Of a stretch of DNA of 35,287 nt, positions 1-6,850 are shown piece by piece. A program made the translations under genes and the position numbers. The stretch spans positions 1-35,287 of the forward strand of contig JAIBBJ010000015.1 of assembly GCA_019694735.1 (NCBI GenBank), read 5' to 3'. The notes beneath the pieces are model-generated. The model was not told where the DNA came from, ran no database searches, and saw only the letters and a program-made list of their open reading frames with translations. This DNA is from Gemmatimonadaceae bacterium. GTDB taxonomy: Bacteria > Gemmatimonadota > Gemmatimonadetes > Gemmatimonadales > Gemmatimonadaceae. Numbering within the stretch: the first letter of the stretch is position 1; every line of letters begins with the position of its first letter.

Positions 1-878
1 ATCCACTCGGCGGTCAGCATCTTCACGCCGACGATCGCCAGGACGAGCGCCAGCGAGACCTTCAGGTAGCGGAACTTCTCGATCAGCCCCGCCAGCCCGA
101 AGTACAGCGACCGCAGGCAGAGGATCGCGAAGACGTTCGAGGTGAAGACGAGGAACGGGTCCGCCGTGATCGCGAAGATCGCCGGGATCGAGTCCACGGC
201 GAAGATGAGATCCGTCGTCTCGACCAGCACGAGCGCGACCGCCAGCGGCGTCAGGAACGTGCGGCCGTTCAGCTCCACGAGGAAGTGCTGCTCATGGAAG
301 CGATCCGTGACCGGGAAGTGGCGCCGCAGCCACCGCGTCACGGAGCTCTCCACCTCCTCCTCCTCCTTCGCCTGGTTCTGGAAGAGCATGCGGATGCCCG
401 TGAAGACCAGGAACGCACCGAAGAAGTAGAGGACCCAATGGTAGCGCGCCACCAATTGCGCGCCCACACCGATCATCGTGCCGCGCATCGCGAGCGCGCC
501 GAGGATCCCCCAGAACAGCACGCGGTGCTGATGGATCAGCGGGACCTTCAGGTGCTCGAAGATCAGCGCGATCACGAACACGTTGTCCATCGACAGGCTC
601 AGCTCGACCACATAGCCGGTGAGGAACTTCACCGCCGCGAGCTTGCCATCGTTCTGGTGCCCATCCACGGCGTCGACCGCCGTGCCGAGACCCAGCCAAT
701 GTGCCCCGTAGGCGTAGTGGACGAGCACCGAGAACAGGACGGCCATCACCACCGTGCCGGCGGTGAAGACCATGGCCTCGCGCAGCGTCGGGGCATGCGC
801 CTTCCGGTTGAACACGCCGAGATCGAGCGCCAGCACCACGGCGATGAAGAGCAGGAACCCTAGCCACGCCCACATCAT
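1..878 (-). CDS. TerC-family integral membrane protein (3' end cut by window edge)
   Basis: Translating the minus strand gives 292 codons up to the left edge. The protein is highly hydrophobic with about seven membrane segments. It carries the TerC hallmarks: the acidic SLSMDN motif at residues 94-99 and FAVDSIPA at 227-234, on either side of a charged loop with a KEEEEVE run near 171-177. TerC proteins are linked to tellurite resistance and, in other bacteria, to metal (Mn) export at the cytoplasmic membrane. The substrate here cannot be told from sequence. Its ATG overlaps the stop of the upstream ArsC-like gene as ATGA, so the two are probably translationally coupled. The C-terminus lies outside the window. 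Confidence 0.9.
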   Translation of the reverse strand, partial: MMWAWLGFLLFIAVVLALDLGVFNRKAHAPTLREAMVFTAGTVVMAVLFSVLVHYAYGAHWLGLGTAVDAVDGHQNDGKLAAVKFLTGYVVELSLSMDNVFVIALIFEHLKVPLIHQHRVLFWGILGALAMRGTMIGVGAQLVARYHWVLYFFGAFLVFTGIRMLFQNQAKEEEEVESSVTRWLRRHFPVTDRFHEQHFLVELNGRTFLTPLAVALVLVETTDLIFAVDSIPAIFAITADPFLVFTSNVFAILCLRSLYFGLAGLIEKFRYLKVSLALVLAIVGVKMLTAEW

Positions 879-1234
879 GCGCCGCGCTCCGCGTCGACCC
901 ACTGCGTCCACTCCGCTTCCTGCACGCCGATCGTGAGCTTCCCGCCGAAACGGGTGAGGGGCTGTACCAGCAGGAGCGGTTCCTCGGTGAGCAGGGTGAA
1001 CCAGCGATCGTCGGACAGCCGCGCGGCGCCGAGCCCGAGGTCCTGGTAACGCCGGGCGGTGCGGTCGATGAGGGGAGTGAGACCGAACCTCTGGACGAAG
1101 CGCTGCAGTTCGCCCTTGCTCGCAGCGCGCTCCTTGAGGTCCACGAAATGCACCTTCACCCGGCGCTCGCTCCAGAACCGGAGCGCCCGCCGAGTATCCT
1201 GGCTCTTCTGTGTGCCGAAGACCTGCACTTCCAC
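875..1234 (-). CDS. ArsC/Spx-like thioredoxin-fold protein lacking the active cysteine
   Basis: About 119 residues. The N-terminal strand VEVQVFG is followed by TQKSQDTRRAL, which aligns with the arsenate-reductase/Spx loop (CxxSRxAL type) but has Ser in place of the catalytic Cys. The middle part (VHFVDLKERAASKGELQRFV) and the later RTARRYQDLGL fit the ArsC helical insert. An arsenate-reductase reaction is therefore unlikely. A structural or regulatory role is inferred. The frame is open from a GTG at 1303, but a TAGATT -10 element at 1287-1292 on this strand would start transcription near 1280. I therefore prefer the GTG at 1234, just before the first strand. It is coupled to terC by a 4-base overlap. 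Confidence 0.7.
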   Translation of the reverse strand: MEVQVFGTQKSQDTRRALRFWSERRVKVHFVDLKERAASKGELQRFVQRFGLTPLIDRTARRYQDLGLGAARLSDDRWFTLLTEEPLLLVQPLTRFGGKLTIGVQEAEWTQWVDAERGA

Positions 1235-1286
1235 CCGGTCGCCCCCGATATTCCACGGCCCAGCGGCATGCGCCGCCAGGTCCCGG

Positions 1287-1292
1287 AATCTA
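1287..1292 (-). promoter_or_regulatory. -10 element TAGATT for the ArsC-like/terC pair
   Basis: On the minus strand TAGATT sits in a GC-rich surround and matches TAnnnT. The identical hexamer precedes mnmG. No convincing -35 is seen. A GATATT on the plus strand (1247-1252) could serve the divergent hydrolase. Confidence 0.35.
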
Positions 1293-1304
1293 CTCAGGTC
1301 CACA

Positions 1305-2285
1305 CTGTCGATTCATCCGCCGTTCCGCCCCGCCTGGTGGCTGCCCGGGCCGCACCTCCCCACGATCTGGGGCAAGCTCGCGCGTCGCCTCCCGGACGCG
1401 CACGAGCGGATCGAGCTGTGGCCCACCCCGGATGGCGACCGCCTGTCCGTCGCCCGGCTCGACGCCCCCGATCCCGACGCCCCGCTGCTCCTGCTACTGC
1501 ACGGACTCGAGGGCTCCGTGCGGTCGAAATACGCGCAGGGATTGATGCACCACGCCCGCGCGCGCGGCTGGTCGGCGGCGCTGGTGATCTTCCGCAGCTG
1601 TGACGGTCGTATCCCAGCCACCCCGCGGCTCTACCATTCCGGTGAGACCAGTGACGCCGACCTCGTCATCCGGCGCCTTGCCGCCGAGCGGCCAGGGCGA
1701 GCCCTCCTCGCGGCCGGCGTGTCGCTCGGCGCCAACGTGCTCCTCAAGTGGCTCGGCGAGCAGGGCGACCGGACGCCGCCGGAACTGCGGCGCGCCGCCG
1801 CCATCTCGACCCCCTTCGACCTCGCGGCCGGCAGTCGCCATCTCGAACGGGGGTTCTCACGCGTCTACGTCCGCCATTTCGTGAAGGGGCTCCGCGCGAA
1901 GGCCCTCCGGACCCTCGCTCGGCACCCCGGACTCCCGGTGGACCGGGGCCGCCTGCTCGCCGCCCGCTCATTCTGGGACTTCGATGACGTGTTCACGGGC
2001 CCGGTCCATGGGTTCGCGGGTGCCGACGACTACTACGCGCGGTCGAGCTCTCTGGGCTTCCTCGACCGCATCACGGTACCGACCCTGCTCCATTCCGCCG
2101 TGGACGACCCCTTCCTGCCGGCTGCGATCCTGGACCGGGTCCGGGAGGTGGCGCGCCGGACCCCCGCGCTGACCGTGGACTTCACGCCGCGCGGCGGACA
2201 CGTCGGCTGGGTCGCCGGACCGCCCTGGGCGCCCATCTATTGGATGGAACACCGCGTGACGCATTGGCTTGGTGGCGGGTCCTGA
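1305..2285 (+). CDS. YheT-type alpha/beta hydrolase (COG0429)
   Basis: The family signature begins at FRPAWWLPGPHLPTIW. HGLEG forms the oxyanion region, GVSLGAN holds the nucleophile Ser (about residue 140), DDPFLP holds the acid (about 267/268) and GGHVGW the His (about 299). Family members are esterases or hydrolases of uncertain physiological substrate. The start is uncertain. The frame is open far upstream over the divergent ArsC-like gene, but homology begins only near 1320 and no ATG, GTG or TTG lies there. A CTG at 1305, 7 bases after an AGG, is the best guess and an ATT at 1314 is an alternative. The length of about 326 aa is normal for the family. The desaturase follows 50 bases downstream. 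Confidence 0.85.
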   Translation: MSIHPPFRPAWWLPGPHLPTIWGKLARRLPDAHERIELWPTPDGDRLSVARLDAPDPDAPLLLLLHGLEGSVRSKYAQGLMHHARARGWSAALVIFRSCDGRIPATPRLYHSGETSDADLVIRRLAAERPGRALLAAGVSLGANVLLKWLGEQGDRTPPELRRAAAISTPFDLAAGSRHLERGFSRVYVRHFVKGLRAKALRTLARHPGLPVDRGRLLAARSFWDFDDVFTGPVHGFAGADDYYARSSSLGFLDRITVPTLLHSAVDDPFLPAAILDRVREVARRTPALTVDFTPRGGHVGWVAGPPWAPIYWMEHRVTHWLGGGS

Positions 2286-2291
2286 GCGTGT

Positions 2292-2297
2292 AGCTTT
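2292..2297 (+). promoter_or_regulatory. -10 element TAGCTT upstream of the desaturase
   Basis: TAGCTT followed by TCG is the same hexamer found 6 bases before the Ser/Thr kinase start at 24910. Here transcription would begin near 2304, leaving a leader of about 30 nt with an AGGG ribosome-binding site before the GTG at 2335. No clear -35. Confidence 0.3.
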
Positions 2298-2334
2298 CGA
2301 GTCGGACGCTCCTTCTACCGATCCCAGGGTCTCC

Positions 2335-3522
2335 GTGAGTTCGACGACAGCCGAGTACCACGACGACATCATCTATCCGAACACTGCGGCGTTCATCTTC
2401 GTCCACCTGGTGCCGATCGCAGCACTCTGGTCTGGCGTGACGGCGACCTCCGTGCTGCTCGCGATCACCCTGTACGTGGTGCGGATGTTCGGCATCACCG
2501 CCGGATACCACCGCTATTTCTCGCATCGGTCGTTCCGCACCTCGCGCGTCGGGCAGTTCCTCCTCGCCTGGCTCGCGATGAGCTCGGCCCAGAAGTCGGT
2601 GCTCTGGTGGGCCGCGCTCCACCGCCATCACCACCGGCACTCGGATACCGAGGACGATGTGCATTCGCCACTCCACCGCGGCTTCTGGTACTCGCACGTC
2701 GGGTGGATCTTCGATGCGAAGCACGATCAGACCCGACTGGACGAGGTCCCTGACCTCGCGAGATTCCCGGAGCTCCGTTTCCTCGACCGGCACCAGTTGC
2801 TGCCGGCGATCTCGCTCGCGATCCTCTGCTTCCTGATCGACGGGTGGCCGGGGCTGCTCATCGGCTTCTTCGCCAGCACGGCCGTGCTCTACCACGGCAC
2901 GTTCTTCATCAACTCGCTCGCCCACGTGACCGGCACGCAGCGCTACGTGACCGGGGACACCTCGCGCAACAACTGGTGGCTCGCGGTCATCACCCTCGGG
3001 GAGGGGTGGCACAACAACCACCACTATTACCAGCGCTCCACCCGGCAGGGCTTCCGTTGGTATGAGTTCGATCCGACGTTCTACGCGCTCAAGGTGATGA
3101 GCTGGGCGCGACTCGTGTGGGATCTCGGCGAACCCCCGGTCGAGGTGGTGCGGAACGAGCGGCGACTCGGCGCCGCGACCCTCGAGCGGGTCGCACGGCA
3201 GCTCGCTGAACGCTTCCCGAGCGGCCAGTTCGCGGCGCAACTCGCGCAGGCGCGTGCAACCTTCGACGCCCATCCGAAGGTCATCGAGCTCCGGGCCCGC
3301 CTCGCGGCCGGCCAGACCCGCGCCGAGGAAGCGTGGCACGAGCTCCAGGAGCACCTGCCGCACCTCCCGCATCTGCCGTCCATGCCGGAACTGCGCGCCC
3401 GCGCCCTCCAGATGTATGCGGAGAGCCCGTCCACCGACGAGATCGTCGCGCGCGCCAGACAGGTCATCGCCGAGCGCTTCAGCCTCGAGCTCTTCCCGGA
3501 GCTGCGCCCGGCCACCGCGTAG
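2335..3522 (+). CDS. Membrane acyl-CoA/acyl-lipid fatty acid desaturase
   Basis: A 395-residue non-haem di-iron desaturase with all three histidine boxes: HRYFSH (59-64), HRHHH (96-100) and HNNHH (226-230), plus the DVHSPLHRGFWYSH segment. Hydrophobic pairs lie around the boxes, as in delta-9 (stearoyl-CoA-like) desaturases, which insert a cis double bond into acyl chains at the membrane. The C-terminal roughly 125 residues form a charged helical extension with a HLPHLPHLP repeat and no recognised catalytic residues. The GTG at 2335 is chosen because AGGG lies 5-6 bases upstream. The longer GTG at 2269 would overlap the hydrolase gene. Confidence 0.9.
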   Translation: MSSTTAEYHDDIIYPNTAAFIFVHLVPIAALWSGVTATSVLLAITLYVVRMFGITAGYHRYFSHRSFRTSRVGQFLLAWLAMSSAQKSVLWWAALHRHHHRHSDTEDDVHSPLHRGFWYSHVGWIFDAKHDQTRLDEVPDLARFPELRFLDRHQLLPAISLAILCFLIDGWPGLLIGFFASTAVLYHGTFFINSLAHVTGTQRYVTGDTSRNNWWLAVITLGEGWHNNHHYYQRSTRQGFRWYEFDPTFYALKVMSWARLVWDLGEPPVEVVRNERRLGAATLERVARQLAERFPSGQFAAQLAQARATFDAHPKVIELRARLAAGQTRAEEAWHELQEHLPHLPHLPSMPELRARALQMYAESPSTDEIVARARQVIAERFSLELFPELRPATA

Positions 3523-3555
3523 CCTCTCGCGAACGGGCGGAACAGTTGACACGTT

Positions 3556-3582
3556 AAGGGGGTGGTGGCACGCCACCCCCTT
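3556..3582 (+). terminator. Hairpin terminator after the desaturase
   Basis: AAGGGGGTGG (3556-3565) pairs perfectly with CCACCCCCTT (3573-3582) around a 7-base loop, followed only by TTT rather than a long T-run. Confidence 0.65.
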
Positions 3583-3615
3583 TCTGCGTGCCCATCCCTT
3601 CTCGGAGCCCCCGCG

Positions 3616-4521
3616 ATGCTGATCCGACGTCTCCTCCCCGTCGCCGCCCTCACCTTCGCCGCGTGCACGGTGCAGCGCCTGCCGCAGTCCGCTCCCGCGG
3701 CGACCGACGACCACTCCAGCCATGCCGCCATGGCGGCGCCGATGGGCGCCAGCCGGCAACAGGACCCGCGCATCGCGCCGGGCGCCGCGGAAGCCGCGGC
3801 GCGTCTCCAGGCCTCGACGCGGCACGGCGAGTGGGCGATGGTCCCTCTGCAGGCAGGCGGCAAGGACTCGATCGCCGCGTGGGTCGTGTATCCCGAGCGC
3901 CGGGACAACGCGCCGGTGGTGGTCGTGATCCACGAGATCTTCGGCCTGTCCACATGGGTTCGCGCCGTGGCCGATCAGCTGGCGGCCGACGGCTTCATCG
4001 CCATCGCGCCCGACCTGCTCTCCATCGAGCGCGGCGGGGCGACCACCGACACCATTCCGACCGCGACCGCGACGCAGCTGATCCGGAACGTCACGCCGGA
4101 CAAGATGAACGCGATGGTGCAGGCCGTCGCACAGTACGGCATGGCGCTGCCGTCGGCACGGAAGATCTACGGCGTCGTCGGTTACTGCTGGGGCGGATCG
4201 GCATCGTTCAACCACGCGGTCTTCAACGGGGCGGGCCTCAAGGCCGCCGTCGTCTACTACGGTGCGTCGCCCGCGGACACCCTGATCGCGCGGGTGCAGG
4301 TGCCGGTGCTCGGCCTCTACGGCGGGAACGACCAGCGGGTGAACTCGACCATCCCGCGCGCCGATTCGACGATGAAGGCGATCCGCGGCACCTTCGTCAA
4401 CCGGATCTACGAGGGGGCGGGGCACGGGTTCCTCCGACAGCAGGCGGACTCAGCGAATGCCGTGGCGGCGAAGCAGGCGTGGCCCGAGACGGTCGCGTGG
4501 TTCCGGAAGTACCTCAAGTGA
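3616..4521 (+). CDS. Dienelactone hydrolase-family lipoprotein
   Basis: A 301-residue exported protein. The ATG at 3616 has GGAG 8 bases upstream and opens a lipoprotein signal (RR, hydrophobic stretch, then LTFAAC), so the mature protein is probably lipid-anchored. The alpha/beta-hydrolase core has the dienelactone-hydrolase triad: Cys191 in GYCWGG, Asp239 in GGND, His270 in GHGF, plus the HEIFG motif near residue 107. A Cys nucleophile with the family Glu is typical of this family, which opens lactone or ester rings. The true substrate is unknown. It is a single gene between two hairpins. Confidence 0.88.
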   Translation: MLIRRLLPVAALTFAACTVQRLPQSAPAATDDHSSHAAMAAPMGASRQQDPRIAPGAAEAAARLQASTRHGEWAMVPLQAGGKDSIAAWVVYPERRDNAPVVVVIHEIFGLSTWVRAVADQLAADGFIAIAPDLLSIERGGATTDTIPTATATQLIRNVTPDKMNAMVQAVAQYGMALPSARKIYGVVGYCWGGSASFNHAVFNGAGLKAAVVYYGASPADTLIARVQVPVLGLYGGNDQRVNSTIPRADSTMKAIRGTFVNRIYEGAGHGFLRQQADSANAVAAKQAWPETVAWFRKYLK

Positions 4522-4552
4522 GCCCGCCGGCGCGCGGCCTTCCGTGAGCGCA

Positions 4553-4581
4553 CGAAGGGGCGGCCGGTGGCCGCCCCTTCG
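4553..4581. terminator. Bidirectional 13-bp stem hairpin between convergent genes
   Basis: CGAAGGGGCGGCC (4553-4565) and GGCCGCCCCTTCG (4569-4581) form a perfect 13-bp stem with a GGT loop. There is no U-tract on either side. The position between two convergent stops suggests shared termination. Confidence 0.65.
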
Positions 4582-4605
4582 GCGTTCCGGGAGGGCGGAC
4601 GCCCC

Positions 4606-4896
4606 CTAGGAGCGCGCCTCGCTCACCCAGACGCCGAGCCACGCGGGGAGATTCCCGCTCATCTCCAGGAAGTCATCGAAGTACACCAGGCCCTCCTCCT
4701 CGAGTGCCTCCACCAGCGCACCGAGCGCATCGGCATCGTAGACCGGCCCGACCACGACCACCTGGCCTTCGACGCGGAACTCCTCGGGCGTCAGGTTGAG
4801 CCACCGATCGAAGGAGGCGCGCGTCAGTCCCGCGCGCTCGAAGGCCGGGCGGTGGATGATCAGCGTCGGGGCATCGTGCGTCAGCGGAATGGGCAT
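4606..4896 (-). CDS. Small protein of unknown function (96 aa)
   Basis: I do not recognise this family. The ATG at 4896 opens a 96-residue soluble protein with alternating strands and acidic helices (RVEGQVVVVG, ALVEALEEEGLVYFDDFLEM) and no signal peptide or membrane segment. The longer open frame upstream crosses into the divergent mnmG and its composition there is not protein-like. The AT-rich patch at 4928-4940 could serve both directions (TAATCT or TATGTA on this strand). Convergent with the hydrolase lipoprotein. Confidence 0.65.
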   Translation of the reverse strand: MPIPLTHDAPTLIIHRPAFERAGLTRASFDRWLNLTPEEFRVEGQVVVVGPVYDADALGALVEALEEEGLVYFDDFLEMSGNLPAWLGVWVSEARS

Positions 4897-4930
4897 CGTC
4901 GGGGCGGTCGAGGGCGGGAGGGCGTGTACA

Positions 4931-4936
4931 TAGATT
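4931..4936 (+). promoter_or_regulatory. -10 element TAGATT, leaderless position before mnmG
   Basis: TAGATT ends 6 bases before the GTG of mnmG and no Shine-Dalgarno lies between. By the spacing seen at rnpB, transcription would start on or next to the GTG. Confidence 0.45.
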
Positions 4937-4942
4937 ATCCGC

Positions 4943-6850
4943 GTGCGACCGGACGCGCAGGGCTTCGACGTCATCGTCATCGGAGGCGGGCACGCGGGGA
5001 CCGAGGCCGCGGTCGCCGCCGCACGCCGCGGTGCACGCACCGCGCTGCTGACCACCTCACTCGAGTCGATCGGCCAGCTCTCCTGCAATCCCGCGATGGG
5101 CGGCGTCGCGAAGGGCACCGTCATCCGCGAGATCGACGCGCTCGGCGGCGTCATGGGACGCGCCACGGACCTGGCGACGCTCCAGTTCCGGATGCTCAAC
5201 CGCGGGAAGGGTCCGGCCGTCTGGGCGCCGCGCGCTCAGACGGACCGCGGTCTCTATCGCCGTGCCGTGCGCCACCTCGTCGAGGCGCAGCCCCTGCTGA
5301 CGACCGTGCAGGGAACCGCCGCGCGACTGCTCGTCGGTCCTGGCGGGTCGATCACCGGCCTTGAGACCGCCGAGGGCAGCCGGCTCGCGGCACGTGCGGT
5401 CGTCGTCTGCACCGGCACCTTCCTTCGGGGTCGTCTGCATGTCGGCACCGCGTGGTCGGCGAGCGGGGGGCGCGCCGGCGAGCCAGCGACGGTCGCGCTC
5501 GCGGAGCAGTTCGCCGAGCTCGGCCTCCGCACCGCCCGCTTCAAGACCGGCACGCCACCGCGGATCGACGGACGCACCGTGGACTTCGCTCGGCTCGAGC
5601 GGCAGGACAGCGAGATCGAGGACTTCGACTTCTCCTGGTCCGCCTTCTGGCCGGCGCCCCGACGCCACGGCGACCGCACGCGGCATCCCGAGCAGGTGCC
5701 GTGCTGGCTCACGCACGCCGGCCCGGAGGTGAAGGCGCTGGTGCAGGATCACCTCCAGGAGTCGGCGATGTACGGCGGCGCCATCGGCGCCCGGGGCCCG
5801 CGCTATTGCCCGAGTATCGAGGACAAGGTCGTCCGGTTCGCCGACGCCGAGCGGCACCTCGTCTATCTCGAGCCGGAAGGGCTCGACACGAGCGAGCTCT
5901 ACGTCAACGGACTCTCGACGTCGCTGCCCGCGGAGGTGCAGCTCGCGATGCTCCGGGCGGTCCCGGGCCTGGAGCGGGTCGCGATGACGCGCGCCGGTTA
6001 CGCGATCGAGTACGACTACGTGCCGCCCACACAGCTGGCACCGACGCTCGCCACGCAAGCGCTGCCGGGACTCTTCCTGGCCGGCCAGATCAACGGCACC
6101 ACCGGGTACGAGGAAGCCGGCGGCCAGGGGGTCATCGCCGGGCTGAACGCCGCGGCCCACGCGCTCGCCCTCGCACCGCTCGTGCTGGGGCGGGACCGCG
6201 CCTACATCGGCGTGCTCGTGGACGACCTCGTGACCCGGGGCGTGGATGAGCCCTACCGGCTCTTCACCTCACGCTCGGAGTTCCGGCTCACCGTCCGACA
6301 GGACAATGCGGTGCCGCGGCTGCTGCCGGTCGCGCAGGCACTCGGGCTGCTCACGCCCGCCGAGGCAGCGCAGGCAGAGCGGCGCGTCGCCGACGAAGCC
6401 TCGGCGCAGGCCCTCGCCGCGGCGACCACGATCGCGCCGGCGGCCGCGGCCGCGGTGCTCGCGGCGGCCGGCGAGCGAGGGCTCGCCCACGGCGTCCCGG
6501 TCGCGGAGGTCGCGAAGCGTCAAAAAGTATCGCTCAGAGACTTATTCACCGCCGCTGGCGTCGGCGAGGCGCTCGGGGCGGAGGCGGTGATCACCGCCGA
6601 TCTCGAACTCAAGTACGCGGGCTATCTCGCGCGGGAGCGCACCGCGGCCGCACGGCTCCAGCGGCTCGGCGCCTTCGCCCTGCCGGAGGCGGCGCCCTAC
6701 GCCGAGATGCGGACCGTGAGCGTCGAGGCGCGACAGAAGCTGGCGGCGCGCCGGCCAGCGACCCTGGCCCAGGCCGCCAGCATCCCCGGCGTCAGCCCGG
6801 CCGACCTGCAGAACCTGGTCCTCGAGGTCGAGCGGTGGCGACGCGCCTGA
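4943..6850 (+). CDS. mnmG: tRNA uridine-5-carboxymethylaminomethyl modification enzyme MnmG (GidA)
   Basis: A 635-residue FAD enzyme that works with MnmE to modify U34 of certain tRNAs. The FAD-binding GGGHAGTEAA lies at residues 13-22. Family blocks include SLESIGQLSCNPAMGG, RMLNRGKGPAVWAPRAQTDR, GTFLRGRLHVG, SGGRAGEP, RFKTGTPPRID, CPSIEDK and GLFLAGQINGTTGYEEA. The length is normal. GTG start, with a -10-like TAGATT immediately upstream. An AT-rich stretch (6519-6550) uses codons otherwise rare here (AAA, GTA, AGA, TTA). The stop overlaps the start of the next gene by 16 bases. Its partner mnmE begins at the other end of the window. Confidence 0.97.
   Translation: MRPDAQGFDVIVIGGGHAGTEAAVAAARRGARTALLTTSLESIGQLSCNPAMGGVAKGTVIREIDALGGVMGRATDLATLQFRMLNRGKGPAVWAPRAQTDRGLYRRAVRHLVEAQPLLTTVQGTAARLLVGPGGSITGLETAEGSRLAARAVVVCTGTFLRGRLHVGTAWSASGGRAGEPATVALAEQFAELGLRTARFKTGTPPRIDGRTVDFARLERQDSEIEDFDFSWSAFWPAPRRHGDRTRHPEQVPCWLTHAGPEVKALVQDHLQESAMYGGAIGARGPRYCPSIEDKVVRFADAERHLVYLEPEGLDTSELYVNGLSTSLPAEVQLAMLRAVPGLERVAMTRAGYAIEYDYVPPTQLAPTLATQALPGLFLAGQINGTTGYEEAGGQGVIAGLNAAAHALALAPLVLGRDRAYIGVLVDDLVTRGVDEPYRLFTSRSEFRLTVRQDNAVPRLLPVAQALGLLTPAEAAQAERRVADEASAQALAAATTIAPAAAAAVLAAAGERGLAHGVPVAEVAKRQKVSLRDLFTAAGVGEALGAEAVITADLELKYAGYLARERTAAARLQRLGAFALPEAAPYAEMRTVSVEARQKLAARRPATLAQAASIPGVSPADLQNLVLEVERWRRA

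Noticed and set aside
3546-3551. TTGACA consensus -35 before the dienelactone hydrolase gene
   Set aside because: It lies at the foot of the desaturase terminator and no -10-like sequence lies 16-18 bases downstream.
2182-4425. 747-codon minus-strand frame opposite the desaturase and dienelactone hydrolase genes
   Set aside because: Both plus-strand genes have catalytic motifs, and the antisense translation is low-complexity Arg/Gly/Val.
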